Shown here: one piece after another, positions 21,935 through 31,445 of the stretch | How the letters are laid out: the number at the start of each line of letters is the position of its first letter | How positions within the stretch are numbered: the first letter of the stretch is position 1 | Assembly (NCBI RefSeq): GCF_950295315.1 | Contig: NC_080181.1 | Coordinates: forward strand, 39,151,375-39,215,374 | Length of the DNA: 64,000 nt | Direction: 5' to 3' | From: Erinaceus europaeus | Taxonomy: Eukaryota > Chordata > Mammalia > Eulipotyphla > Erinaceidae | Program-made: the position numbers and the translations under genes | Notes under the pieces: generated by a model | What the model was told of the DNA's origin: nothing | Database searches by the model: none | The model's input: the letters and a program-made list of their open reading frames with translations, nothing else

Positions 21935-22410
21935 TATTTCCTACCTGTTCAAGGATAGAGAAAAAATAAAAAATAAAACAAAAATAAAAACAGACACCTT
22001 TTCAACAGATCGCAGTTCATGGAGAATTGGTTTTAATATATATAGCATAGTAATTTAGGAAAAATCATTTAAACTTAGAAGACTCAAGAGCTTCCAATCC
22101 AAGGGATTTAAGAGTAGAAAATATTTCACTGTTTTTAAATCTGGCAAGAAACTCAAGTTTTTACATCCATGTGTGGGCAATGTTAGCATTGTCTGGAAGC
22201 CGTTCAGAAGGCCTGGGGTCTGCATTTCAATGCTTCCAATCTGGTGGTGCTTGTCCTTCTCTTTCTTCCAGGAATAGTTGAATCAAAGTCTAAATCACAT
22301 AAAAGGATCTTGTTGAAAGTAATACCTACTTGGGTGTAAGTGTGCTAGCAACTTATATATCAGCACATATATGTCTCATTAAAGTGACTTGGCTAGAAGA
22401 AAAGAAAGTA
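21935..22410. other. Unassigned stretch
   Basis: AT-rich, with an A-rich simple stretch at 21960-21990. No gene. Confidence 0.4.
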
Positions 22411-22413
22411 GTC

Positions 22414-22712
22414 GGGAGTCGGGCTGTAGCGCAGTGGGTTAAGCGCAGGTGGCGCAAAGCACAAGGACCGGCATAAGGATCCCGGTTCGAACCCCGGCTC
22501 CCCACCTGCAGGGGAGTCGCTTCACAGGCGGTGAAGCAGGTCTGCAGGTGTCTATCTTTCTCTCCTCCTCTCTGTCTTCCCCTCCTCTCTCCATTTCTCT
22601 CTGTCCTATCCAACAACAATAATAACTACAACAATAAAACAACAAGGGCAACAAAAGGGAATAAATAAATTAAATAAATATTTAAAAAAAAATTAAAAAA
22701 AAAAAAAAAAAA
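22414..22712 (+). mobile_element. SINE-A, young copy
   Basis: Near-consensus: GGGAGTCGGGCTGTAGCGCA, CCCGGTTCGAACCCCGGCTC (intact B box), GAGTCGCTTCACAGGCGGTG, GGGCAACAAAAGGGAATAAA and a long A tail. GAAAAGAAAGTAGTC on both sides is the target duplication. Low divergence suggests recent activity of the family. Confidence 0.97.
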
Positions 22713-23046
22713 AAGAAAAGAAAGTAGTCCATATTAACCCAAAACATAAGTGAGGTGTTTGTTATATAAGGCTTGAGCCTACTGGTCTTTGAGACCAAAT
22801 TTTAAGCCACACTATACTTCCAGGAGATGTAAACAATGAAAAGCTTCCATGATTTCAAGGCAGAACGAAAGGGGTGAGATAACGAATGCCAGTTGATGCT
22901 CAAAACATATGTAGTCTTTAACAAGGTTTCTGTGAACAGCTTAATCTCACAGAAATGTTAGCTCAATTAAGGTTAAGGAAAATGGAAACTCTCAGGGGAG
23001 CCTAAAATATTGTGAACATAAAAGACTGAAGGCATTTTATAGAAGT

Positions 23047-23140
23047 TGATTTTTTTTTTTTTGCCTCCAGGGTTATTGCTGGGGCTCAGTGCCTATACCA
23101 TGAATCCAATGGAAGCCATTTTTCCCTCTTTTGGCTCAGT
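23047..23140 (-). mobile_element. SINE-A 3' fragment
   Basis: GCCTCCAGGGTTATTGCTGG and GGCTCAGTGCCTATACCATG after a T13 run are the inverted terminal block only. Confidence 0.8.
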
Positions 23141-23527
23141 TTCTGCTTGACCACTGCACAGCAGAGAACTAAGTTCTGTTTTGTACCCTTCTCTTTTCTC
23201 ATTACTTTTCTAGAAATAGAAGCCTATGTCACAACAAAACAAAAACAGAAAAAAAATGATATAATTCCCATTTTCCTTGTCAGATTGCTGGTCCAAATCC
23301 CTGGGATGTCACCTATAGGGGGAACAGTGACCCAGTTTTTTTATATACAAGCTTTTGAGGATTTGCAGGAAGATCTGGAGTCCCTGCCACAAATCTCACT
23401 GCCCAACACAGAAAGGTTTATACATTCCTGGGCCTCTATCTCCAATTCTTCCTACAGCAATGGAGCAGTCTGGTATGATTTACAGTTTTTAGAACTAGAG
23501 ATCTACATATTGGAGCAGGTTTTTATT
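23141..23527. other. Unassigned; holds a 135-codon open frame
   Basis: A frame at 23147-23554 starts near the SINE fragment and runs into family R. It has no recognisable domain, no clear initiation context and ends inside a repeat. I regard it as chance. Confidence 0.45.
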
Positions 23528-23656
23528 GACAACTTATTATTAGTGAATTTATAATGATTTATAAGATTATAAGACAATAGAGATATAATTCCACACCACT
23601 CCGACCAAAGATCTGTCTCCCCTCTCCCCCAGTGGTTACCATCATAGTTCTCCCAA
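23528..23656 (-). mobile_element. Family R 3' end, fused to U6
   Basis: Inverted R terminus (TTATTATTAGTGAATTTATA, CAATAGAGATATAATTCCAC, ATCATAGTTCTCCCAAG). Its 5' edge joins directly to an inverted U6 sequence with no A tail between, so the two are probably one retrotransposition product. Confidence 0.75.
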
Positions 23657-23753
23657 GAACACTTCACTAATTTGCATGTCATCCTTGTGCAAGAGCCAAG
23701 CTAATCTTTTCTGTATCAGTTCAATCTTAGTATATATCCTTCCAAAGCGAGCC
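23657..23753 (-). pseudogene. RNU6: U6 snRNA pseudogene, 5' part of a U6-R chimera
   Basis: The minus strand reads from GCTCGCTTTGGAAGGATATA through GATTAGCTTGGCTCTTGCAC to GACATGCAAATTAGTGAAG and stops before the U6 terminal TTTT. Compared with U6 (which directs 5' splice-site recognition in the spliceosome), it has many substitutions and no intact catalytic ACAGAGA box (it reads ACAGAAA). It is therefore a pseudogene. The fusion to family R is the template-switch pattern known for U6-L1 chimeras. Confidence 0.88.
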
Positions 23754-23759
23754 TGTAGA

Positions 23760-24048
23760 GAATGGTTATTGATGGGCTTGGTGCCTGCACTATAAATCCA
23801 CTGCTTCTGGTGGCCATTTCTTCCATTTTGTTGTAACTGTTGTCATTGGTCTTGTTACTGTTTTTGTTATTGCTGTTGTATAGAACAGAGAGAAATTGAG
23901 AGATAAGGGGAAGGCAGAGAGAGGTAAAGACAGACACCTGCAGACCTACTTCACCCCTTGTGAAGTGAGCCCCCTGCAGGTGGGGAGCTGGGGACTTGAA
24001 CTGGGATCCTTATGTCAGTCGTTGGGTCATTATGCTACCACCTAGCCC
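23760..24048 (-). mobile_element. SINE-A
   Basis: Inverted long form: TGGGCTTGGTGCCTGCACTA, the GTTATTGCTGTTGTATAGAA block, CACCCCTTGTGAAGTGAGCC and CTACCACCTAGCCCCC. Confidence 0.92.
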
Positions 24049-24049
24049 C

Positions 24050-24450
24050 CTTGGAGCAAGTTTTTGATGACTCCAATCCTCAGTGAGTGTTACCTGGAAA
24101 CCCTAGTCCAGAGATAAGAGCACAGGCTAACAGAAGAGTTTCTTGGACAAATGATAAGGAAGAATCAAATACATTTGTATCCATTTCACTGAATGGCATC
24201 TATCCATTTATTTCTTAGACCATCTGTTATACTAGTGCAAGACAAACATCTAAATGAGCACTTCCAGGTGGGAACCCAGATGCCAGAACCTGTGGACGAC
24301 AAAGGAAATGACAGGGCACAGAGAAAAGCTATGAGGCAACGTACCCCATCTGACATGGCAATGAGACTTTCTCCAAAGACATGATACTTTGAGCCCCTCT
24401 AACTGGGGACTCAGGAATCATGCCTACTGGGTAAACTAACTAAAACTAGG
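24050..24450. other. Unassigned stretch
   Basis: No named repeat. A short frame (24193-24384) has no signature. Confidence 0.4.
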
Positions 24451-24454
24451 CCTT

Positions 24455-24575
24455 AGATTTTCTATTGAGAGAGAGAGAACACAGCACCAAAGCTTCCTCA
24501 GTGTGATGGGGACTGGGCTCAAACCTGGACCTTATACACAGCAAAACAGAATGTTATCCAACTGAGACACTTCAC
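24455..24575 (-). mobile_element. SINE-E
   Basis: Inverted: GAACACAGCACCAAAGCTTC, GGGGACTGGGCTCAAACCTG and TTATCCAACTGAGACAC. Confidence 0.85.
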
Positions 24576-24679
24576 ATTTATGATCAACATACAGAGAGTT
24601 AGGAATATGAGATGATTATTAATGCAGGGCCAACAAGTAATTATTTTTGGTTAGAAACATTCTAAGATGGTTTAAGGGC

Positions 24680-24825
24680 AACTATCACTTACAGCACTGC
24701 TTTGCCATGTGTATAAGACCCAGATTTGACCCCATCCCCACTGCCACCACCCCCCACCATATTCATCACATTGAAGAATGCTTTGGTGTTGTGGTCTCTC
24801 TCTATATATATATATAATAAAGTGC
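24680..24825 (+). mobile_element. SINE-E
   Basis: CAGCACTGCTTTGCCATGTG, GAAGAATGCTTTGGTGTTGT and TCTCTCTATATATATATATA; the head is degraded. Confidence 0.72.
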
Positions 24826-25230
24826 AGAAATTACTATTTCTGGAATCCTATTAGACACTTTGCTCTAATGAGAATGGCCAAAATGAGACCTCCCATTAAC
24901 CCCATGCTCCACTTTCATTCTTTCACAGTCCAGCATGAATGTTTTGAACTCCTAACTGAGATGAAAAGAGAAGTGAGCAAGGATAATCAAAATAATGATT
25001 CCCCCAAACAGAGGGCAACAAGGTCTTCATTTACTGAGCGGCCTTTCCAAAACTCTGGGACCAAAGGACACTGCTTACTCGAACCCTGACTCATCCCAAC
25101 ATAACAAGGGGTAGCTAGCTGGTCACTGTGGCCAACCACCAGAAAGGCAGCAGCAAGAAGACACAGAAACATTTTTTTTCCATGAAAGAAGTAATGGGTC
25201 TGGAACTCCTGAAAAGACTAAAGAAGAGAA

Positions 25231-25512
25231 GGGAGTCCGGCAGTAGCACAGCGGGTTAAGTGCATGTGGCGCAAAGCGCAAGGACCAGCATAAGGATCCC
25301 GGTTGGAGCCCCGGCTCCCCACCTGCTGGGGAGTTGCTTTACAAGTGGTGAAGCAGGTCTGCAGGTGTCTATCTTTCTATCCCCCTCTTTGTCTCCCCGC
25401 CTCTCTATTTCTCTCTGCCCTATCCAACAACGACAACAAAAAGAATAACTACAATAAAACAACAAGGGCAACAAAAGGGAATAAATAAATATTTTTAAAA
25501 AGAACTTTAAAA
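25231..25512 (+). mobile_element. SINE-A, young copy
   Basis: GGGAGTCCGGCAGTAGCACA, full body and CAACAAGGGCAACAAAAGGG. GACTAAAGAAGAGA before and GACTAAAGAGGAGA after it form the target duplication. Confidence 0.96.
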
Positions 25513-25557
25513 AAAAGACTAAAGAGGAGAATAATAATATTTTTTAAAAAGCTATTT

Positions 25558-25705
25558 CTGGGCTGGAAGGTGGCTCACCAAGTAGGGATCATGCCTTGCC
25601 ATGGTTGTGACCCAGGTTTGAATTCCAGCACATAAAAGTACTATGATACCAGAGGATGTTCTGGTGCTGAAGTCTCAGTCTCTCTCTCTCACACACAAGT
25701 GGAAA
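25558..25705 (+). mobile_element. SINE-C-like
   Basis: GGGCTGGAAGGTGGCTCACC, TTTGCCATGG-like motif, AGGTTTGAATTCCAGCACAT and GATGTTCTGGTGCTGAAGTC. It mixes SINE-C and SINE-E features and may be an older subfamily. Confidence 0.6.
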
Positions 25706-25709
25706 ATTA

Positions 25710-26428
25710 GTCCAGATATAAATTGCACAGATTGTACAAGAAAAAAAAGGGGGGTAAGGTGGTAGAATTTTTTTAGAAACCAATGTATGTCTCCCAGATG
25801 TAAACAAAAATTCCAGAGAATCCAATTTAATCAACCACTGTGATTGACTTAGCTGGACTCTCCCCCTCCCACCCCCATAAGTCTGTTTGGAGACCCTTTT
25901 CCTCTTTAATACCCACCCTCCACTTCACTCCCTTACTGAACACATTCTAAGGGTCTGATATTTTCTGTTCTTCCCAGAAACCCAAGGCATCATCTGCATC
26001 TTTAAAAGTGCTGATTTATTGCTTTTCCAGAGACAGTCAGTTGGATGGTTATTTCTCTGAACAGAGCAGACAGGCACTGTTACCATTTAAGTGGCATTTT
26101 CTCCCTAGAACGCAGTAGAGGAGAAAATCTAAGGGATAAGAGTCAAAGTTTGTCAAATCAACCCTGAAATCATGGCTCCTGGTAGGAAGGAGGAAAAGCA
26201 CAAAGAGGTGAGCAGACGGGGCAACCAGTTCATGTCAGCACATTTCTCCAGCTACAGAATCAGCCTGCTTTGCACTCAAGCCATACAAGGATGTTGGGGA
26301 ACATCTAATACAATATATACTGTATCTTGATATTCTGGTCTTATGCATATTTTAGACTAGCACAAACTATGATTTAATCAATCACTCTGTAACGCTTGAC
26401 AACTCTATGGTTTCCCAGAGGTCAGTGG
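25710..26428. other. Unassigned stretch
   Basis: No named repeat or gene. Confidence 0.4.
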
Positions 26429-26429
26429 G

Positions 26430-26990
26430 TGTTGTGGGAGGCCAAAGCTTCCCCCTCTGCCAGAGTGATCATCCCAAGGCTAATGAGAAACTATGTGACC
26501 TGTTAACCTTCAGATTACTGCCTATCTCAATACCATATGGGAACATTTAGTAAAATAGTAAAAAATACTGTACTTGTCCTGAGATAAATTGATGTACCTG
26601 CCATTTAATATTTACCCTCTGTAATCTCTATCTTTGCTGTGACCCTAAACCCCTCTCCAGATGTAACCCCTTATACTTGTTGCTGATGTAAGCTTTCTGT
26701 GGGATTAATTTGTTACAAAGCTATAAAAAGTTAGACTGTTCTGTGTTAGGGTGCGGACTTCTGTCTCCCTCAGACAGAAGGGTTTTTGCCACACTGGCCT
26801 TCCGTGCGGACTTCTGTCTCCCTCAGACAGAAGGGTTTTTGCCACACTGGCCTTTCTTAGAATAAACTTTAGTCTCAGAATATTTTTCCTTGTTTGAGTA
26901 ACTTTGTTTGAGTTGGCCTGAGTGGAGATTTCAGTGTCAAGGACCAGTGGAACTCGTTCCCTCAAAGGAGGCTTTCCAAGATCCATGATC
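26430..26990 (+). mobile_element. LTR-like, with duplicated hairpin
   Basis: It begins near TGTTGTGGGAGGCC, has a TATA box in GCTATAAAAAGTTAG (26721) and a polyadenylation signal in AGAATAAACTTTAG (about 26860). That spacing fits U3-R-U5 of a retroviral LTR. A 53-bp unit containing a hairpin is tandemly repeated between the two signals. I could not fix the right end or a target duplication. Confidence 0.65.
26751..26856 (+). repeat. 53-bp tandem pair, each with a perfect hairpin
   Basis: Two units start GTGCGGACTTCTGTCTCCCT at 26751 and 26804 and are almost identical. Each holds CTTCTGTCT-CCCTC-AGACAGAAG, a 9-bp stem with a 5-base loop. They lie just downstream of the TATA box, where the R region of the LTR transcript should begin. 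Confidence 0.92.
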
Positions 26991-27007
26991 ATTAAAAGTA
27001 GTACAAC

Positions 27008-27195
27008 GAGGGGCTGGGTGGTGGCTCAGCCAGTAAAGCTCACACACCACCATGTGTGAGAGAGAGCCTGGGTTCAAGACTCTGGTCTCCTCCTACAGAA
27101 AGGAAGCTTCCACGTTGTGGAACAGTGCAACTGCTGTCTTTTCTTCTCTCACTCTCACCCTCCCTCTCTATCTCTCACCCTCCATCAAGGTAAAA
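27008..27195 (+). mobile_element. SINE, B-like subfamily
   Basis: GGGGCTGGGTGGTGGCTCAG, CAGCCAGTAAAGCTCACACA, GGGTTCAAGACTCTGGTCTC, GGAAGCTTCCACGTTGTGG and CT-rich sequence. Same architecture as SINE-B but a distinct head. Confidence 0.75.
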
Positions 27196-27324
27196 CAAGA
27201 ATTCTGATCTGTACTGCACAAGATTTCCCAAGGATATCTGAGTATTGGGATTTCCTGTTGGACAAAGTGTGCATGAAGATATGGACATACTATCACTGCT
27301 GTGCCTCAGATACCGACAACCACT

Positions 27325-27410
27325 TCTTTATTTGCATTTCTCTAATAATCAGTTGCTTTTAGCACTGTTTTCATGCCTGTTAGCCATCAAACTGTGTAGT
27401 GTTTGAACAT
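27325..27410 (-). mobile_element. L1 ORF2 fragment
   Basis: TTTGCATTTCTCTAATAATC followed by TTTTCATGCCTGTTAGCCAT is the inverted form of a conserved L1 ORF2 segment also seen at 32620. Short and broken. Confidence 0.65.
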
Positions 27411-27499
27411 GATTAACTGTTTTCTTGATAAAGCATAGCAACTACGGGACTTACTGTGCTGGCAATATAGGAACATGTTTGGTGCAAGATCCCATTATC

Positions 27500-27792
27500 G
27501 GGAGTCGGGCTGTAGCGCAGCGGGTTAAGCGCAGGTGGCGTCAAAGCACAAGGACTGGCATAAGGATCCCGGTTCGAACCCCGGCTCCCCACCTGCAGGG
27601 GAGTCGCTTCACAGGTGGTGAAGCCAGTCTGCAGGTGTCTATCTTTCTCTCCTCCTCTCTGTCTTCCCCTCCTCTCTCCATTTCTCTCTGTCCTATCCAA
27701 CAATGACAACAACAATAATAACTACAACAATAAAACAACAAGGGCAACAAAAGGGAATAAATAAATAAATATAAATATTAAAAAAATTAAAA
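27500..27792 (+). mobile_element. SINE-A, young copy
   Basis: Near-consensus: GGGAGTCGGGCTGTAGCGCA, GGGTTAAGCGCAGGTGGCGT, CCGGTTCGAACCCCGGCTCC, full body and tail. AGATCCCATTATC on both sides (27487 and 27793) is a 13-bp target duplication. Confidence 0.97.
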
Positions 27793-27810
27793 AGATCCCA
27801 TTATCACTGA

Positions 27811-28180
27811 AAGCTCATAATAACATCTCCACAAAGTGACCTTTCATTTCTTACCCATATAGACAAAACTTGTTCTGATATTGATACTAGTCACTTCAAG
27901 TGACTAGTATAAATATGTAAGTATTTTAAGTCACTAGGAAAAAAAACAAATAAACACAAGTCAGTAATACCAAGTAATTCCATTTCTAATTCATTTCTTC
28001 CTTGCATCTTGAACTCCTCTGCTATTAAGCTCAAGATGTGTCATGTATGCCTCACTCATTTGTATAGCCAGACCTATCTCCTTACTAAATAAACAACATA
28101 TGTCAATGGTATTTGATAGTTTCTCCAGAAACTCAAAATCCTACTATATCACAAAAGTAAAGAAATAGGAACCAGTGGGT
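27811..28180. other. Unassigned stretch
   Basis: No named repeat apart from the inverted repeat at 27884. Confidence 0.4.
27884..27910. repeat. Near-perfect inverted repeat, 13-bp arms
   Basis: ATACTAGTCACTT, a single C, then AAGTGACTAGTAT. A related TAAGTCACTAGG follows at about 27928. No gene or element edge coincides with it. Confidence 0.95.
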
Positions 28181-28222
28181 GTGTCGTGCAGGCAACAAGC
28201 TACAGCAATAACCTTGATGGAG
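28180..28222 (+). mobile_element. SINE-A terminal fragment
   Basis: GTGCAGGCAACAAGCTACAG and CAATAACCTTGATGGAGGAA match the last 40 bases of long SINE-A. The purine tract that follows probably grew from its tail. Confidence 0.65.
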
Positions 28223-28612
28223 GAAGAAAGGAAGGGAGGAAGGGACAGAGGGAGGGAGGGAGGGAGGGAGGGAGGGAGGGAGGGAGGGAGGAGGAGGGCG
28301 GAAAGGATGGAGGAAAGAGAAGGGAGAGAGGGAGGGAGGGATAGAGGGATGAGGAGAGAGGGGAGGGAGAGAGGAGGGAAGAAGGGATGGAACAAAGAGG
28401 GAGGGAGGGAAGGAGAGAGGGAGGGAGGGAGGGAGGGAAGCAAGGAAGAGGAGGGAGGGAAGGAGTGGGGATGGGGAAGAGTGAAAAAGAAAAGAGGAGA
28501 GGAGAAGGGAGGGGAGGGGTGGGGTGGGGAGGGGAGGAGAGGGAAAGGAAGGGGAGGAGAGGGAAAGGGAGGGGGAGTGGAGGGAAGGTAAGGAGAGAGG
28601 AGCAAGGGAATT
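28215..28612 (+). repeat. Purine tract, (GGGA)n/(GGAGA)n
   Basis: About 400 bases of nearly pure A/G with GGGA, GGAA and GAGGG units and isolated T or C. Long frames on both strands (138 and 153 codons) are produced by the repeat and are not genes. Confidence 0.95.
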
Positions 28613-28614
28613 TT

Positions 28615-29312
28615 AGTAAGAACTACTAAAAGACAGGGCTGAAGACAGAAATATGAAAACCAGACCTAAGGTAGAACTCCCTCAAATGGAGAGCAGAAAT
28701 GGAGGGTTATCAGATCAGTCTACTTGCACTCACACAAAACAAGCAATGAGATCAACGAAGTTGGCAAAAGATGAAAGACATTTCTCTTCCATACTCCCAC
28801 TGCCTGCTAAGTCTACTAAGAGCTGCAGAGTGTGGCTTCACACAGCACAAGCTCTGTGGCCTTGTCACTTCATGCTCCAGCTGAGCAGTCTGTATCCACC
28901 CCATCTAACATTCATTCACCACAGGGTCAATTCATAGAGTGCATAGATCTCATTGCCCATGAATGCACATTCTACAAATCTCAGGGACCTTGTGGGCAGG
29001 GACTGCCTTAGAACATGTGGTAATGACAGTCTGAGAGTTCTCAGAGCCTGTGGGGTCGCCAGATGTTTGCCAAAGAGCAATTTCCCAGGGCAGGACACCC
29101 TAACTGTTGAACAACAAAATGAAGCTTCAGTTCTGCCCAGCATTTCTGTTAACCAGATTAAGTGTACCGTGCTCTGAGAGGATGCCACCTGCCCCCTTCT
29201 GGTTGCAGACGCAGAGGGGTTATGTTTGGATATAGTTCATATAGACTTAGTCTCTCCTTCCCTAGAAACTTGTGACCCTAGTGGAATATTTAAATTTTCA
29301 TTTTTCCCCCCT
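28615..29312. other. Unassigned stretch
   Basis: No named repeat or gene. A 90-codon frame on the minus strand (28916-29188) lacks any signature. Confidence 0.4.
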
Positions 29313-29617
29313 TCCAGGGTTAGTGCTGGACCTCTGTGCCAGCACTATGAATCCACCACTCCTGGAAGTCATTTTTCCTTCTTTTAATATATTTTTTAAC
29401 ATTTATTTATTTATTCCCTTTTGTTGCCCTTGTTGTTTTATTGTTGTAGTTATTATTATTGATGTCATTTTTGTTGGATAGGACAGAGAGAAATGGAGAG
29501 AGGAAGGGAAGACAGAGACGGGGAGAGAAAGATAGATACCTGCAGACTTGCTTCACTGCCTGTGAAGAGACAACCCTGTAGGTGGGGAGCCAGGTGCTCA
29601 AACCGGGATCATTGTGC
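29313..29617 (-). mobile_element. SINE-A, long form, head truncated
   Basis: Inverted: CCAGGGTTAGTGCTGGACCT, TTGTTGCCCTTGTTGTTTTA, the body and GCTCAAACCGGGATCATTGT, where a SINE-D takes over. Confidence 0.9.
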
Positions 29618-29746
29618 CATTTTTTTTTTTTAACCAGAGCACTGATCAGCTCTGACTTATGGTGGTGCTGGAGATTTAAACTGGGACTTCAAAGCTTCAG
29701 GCATGACAGTCTATTTGCATAACCATCATGCTATCTAACCCCGCCC
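29618..29746 (-). mobile_element. SINE-D
   Basis: Inverted: T12 run, AACCAGAGCACTGATCAGCT, CAAAGCTTCAGGCATGACAG and TGCATAACCATCATGCTATC. Confidence 0.92.
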
Positions 29747-29769
29747 TTTCCTTTTCTTTCTTTCTTTCT

Positions 29770-29971
29770 TTTTTTAAATTATTTGATAGAACAGAAAGAA
29801 ATTAAGAGGGCAAGGGGGAGACAGAGAGTGAGAAAAAAAGACAGACACACCTGCAGACCTGCTTCACCACTCATGAAACTTCCCCACTGCAGGTGGGGAG
29901 TGGGGCCTCAAACCTGGGTCCTTGTACAGGTAGGTCCTGGAGCTTAACAGGATGTGCCACTGCCCAGCCCT
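29770..29971 (-). mobile_element. SINE-B
   Basis: Inverted: TTATTTGATAGAACAGAAAG, CACCACTCATGAAACTTCCC, CCTCAAACCTGGGTCCTTGT and CACTGCCCAGCCC. It is the third SINE in a row. Confidence 0.85.
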
Positions 29972-30104
29972 TTAAGAAGATGTCTTTAATGTCATATAAC
30001 TAAAGTACACATCTAAAAGTCCTATATCTTCTATGATTCTTTATTTCTGAGTCTGTATCTAACTCATGAATGCTTTCACTACCCTGGAGTGCTTTGTTTT
30101 GTTT

Positions 30105-30297
30105 TGCTGCTTTTTTTAATTGAGAGAGAGAGAAAGAGGGATAGAGAGAGAGAGAAAGAAGGAGAGAGGGGGGGGAGAGAGAGAGAGAGAGGACACTTTA
30201 CAGTTCCTTCCCTGTGCTTCTTCTGGCTGAAACTTAAACCTGAACTTGTACTTGGTGAGGCCGATGCTCTACCCAGTAAGTTATGTCCCCAGACCAC
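30105..30297 (-). mobile_element. Inverted SINE with GA-rich tract
   Basis: A GA-rich tract (30120-30195) leads into CTTCTGGCTGAAACTTAAAC, CTTGGTGAGGCCGATGCTCT and ACCCAGTAAGTTATGTCCCC. Related to SINE-C or -E, subfamily unclear. Confidence 0.6.
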
Positions 30298-30735
30298 TAT
30301 TCTTTCACTCTTTTTTTTCTTTCTTTCTTCTTGGAAAACTTAAAATAATTTTTATAGGAGGTGCTAATGGTTTACAGTACAGTCATTGTGAAAGTTCTCT
30401 GTAAAACATTCTCACCCACAACCTTGGTCCTTTCACCTCATCGCTCACCAGGATCTCCAGGTCCTGTTCAGCCCCTTCCTAGCACTTCTTCTCCAGAGCC
30501 CTTGGCATTGATCCAATACATCATGCCCAGTCCAAATTTGACTTTGTGTTCTCCTTCCTGGTGCCTATTTATTAAGTCCCACCTAAAACTGAGATCATTC
30601 CATATTTGTCCTTATCTCACTTAACAGGATGTCTTCAAGTTCCATCTAAGATTATGAGATGAAATTAACTTCGTGATTTTTAACACCTGAGTTCCATTGT
30701 GTTCCATTGTGTACATATGCTACACCACACCTTTT

Positions 30736-31020
30736 TCTTTTTTTATATTTATTTATTCCCTTTTATTAACCTTGTTGTTTTATTTTTGTAGTTATTATTA
30801 CTATTGGTGTCATCATTGTTGGATAGGACAGAGAGAAATAGAGAGAGGAGGGGAAGACAGAGAGAGGGAGAGAAAGATAGACACCTGCAGACCTGCTTCA
30901 CCGCCTGTGAAGCAACACCCCTGCAGGTGGGGAGCCGGGGGCTCGAACTGGGATCCTTACACTGGTCCTTGAGCTTTGTGCCACCTGCGCCTAGCCTGCT
31001 GCACTACCGCCGGACTCCCT
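30736..31020 (-). mobile_element. SINE-A inserted in L1
   Basis: Inverted: TTTATTCCCTTTTATTAACC, TGTTGGATAGGACAGAGAGA, CACCGCCTGTGAAGCAACAC, GGGGCTCGAACTGGGATCCT, CTACCGCCGGACTCCC. CCACACCTTTTTCTT at 30723 and about 31449 is its target duplication, now split by the LTR. Confidence 0.95.
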
Positions 31021-31023
31021 CCA

Positions 31024-31445
31024 TGTTGGTATGCTTCTAATTCTGCTTTTAAAAATACCTTCTGTTTCATTTGGTTTAATCCCTCCTGCATTCTATTTAC
31101 ATAACACTGTATTCTGTTTACATAAACTCTGTTAACAAGCACCACCCTCCCTCCAGGGCATTGGTGGTTCAGTGGTAGAATTCTTGCCTGCTCCACCCCC
31201 TCTCCTTGTCATACCCTGATTTTCACCAGTCACTTTTCTCTCCACCCTCTCTGAGGCGCATCCTGTTCCCACCCTACTGGGCTAGTATATTTATAAGGAC
31301 AAGATTGTTTTTAGTTGTTAGTTTAGCTTAGCTTGGTATAGATTGCGCTGCGTCCTGCATGAATAAAGAGATACTGCGTACAACCCAGCCGTGAGTCCCG
31401 GGTCGTCTGTTACCCGCCCGTGAAGCCAGCCTGTCGAAAACAACA
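31024..31445 (+). mobile_element. Solo LTR with tRNA-Gly half, 422 bp
   Basis: It starts TGTTGGTATG and ends AAAACAACA, flanked by CCTCCA at 31018-31023 and 31446-31451 (6-bp target duplication). TATTTATAAGGAC near 31290 is the likely TATA region and GCATGAATAAAGAG near 31360 the polyadenylation signal. Same family as 9779-10272. The U3 part carries a 34-base tRNA-Gly(GCC)-like segment. No retroviral genes are attached. Confidence 0.92.
31158..31191 (+). other. tRNA-Gly(GCC) 5'-half-like segment in LTR
   Basis: GCATTGGTGGTTCAGTGG and the following 16 bases match the 5' half of mammalian tRNA-Gly(GCC) at 33 of 34 positions, ending within the anticodon. TGGTTCAGTGG is a good Pol III A box. The D arm is complete, while the T arm, B box and 3' acceptor strand are absent, so this is not a tRNA gene. 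It is not a primer-binding site, which would pair with the tRNA 3' end. Confidence 0.88.

Noticed and set aside
22414..22500. tRNA genes at SINE heads
   Set aside because: The heads keep A and B boxes but have insertions between them, cannot fold a cloverleaf and continue into the SINE body.
22439..22654. Recurrent peptide families shared by frames at 22.4, 25.3, 27.5, 40.6, 46.7 and 59.3 kb
   Set aside because: All are translations of inverted SINE-A copies; the similarity reflects the repeat, not a gene family.
23147..23554. 135-codon plus-strand frame
   Set aside because: No domain recognised, no promoter or splice signals, and it ends in family R sequence.
28144..28605. 138- and 153-codon frames across 28.2-28.6 kb
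   Set aside because: Same cause: the low-complexity purine tract, with no unique protein sequence.
31158..31230. Functional tRNA-Gly gene
   Set aside because: Only the 5' half is present; no T arm, B box, 3' acceptor strand or terminator.
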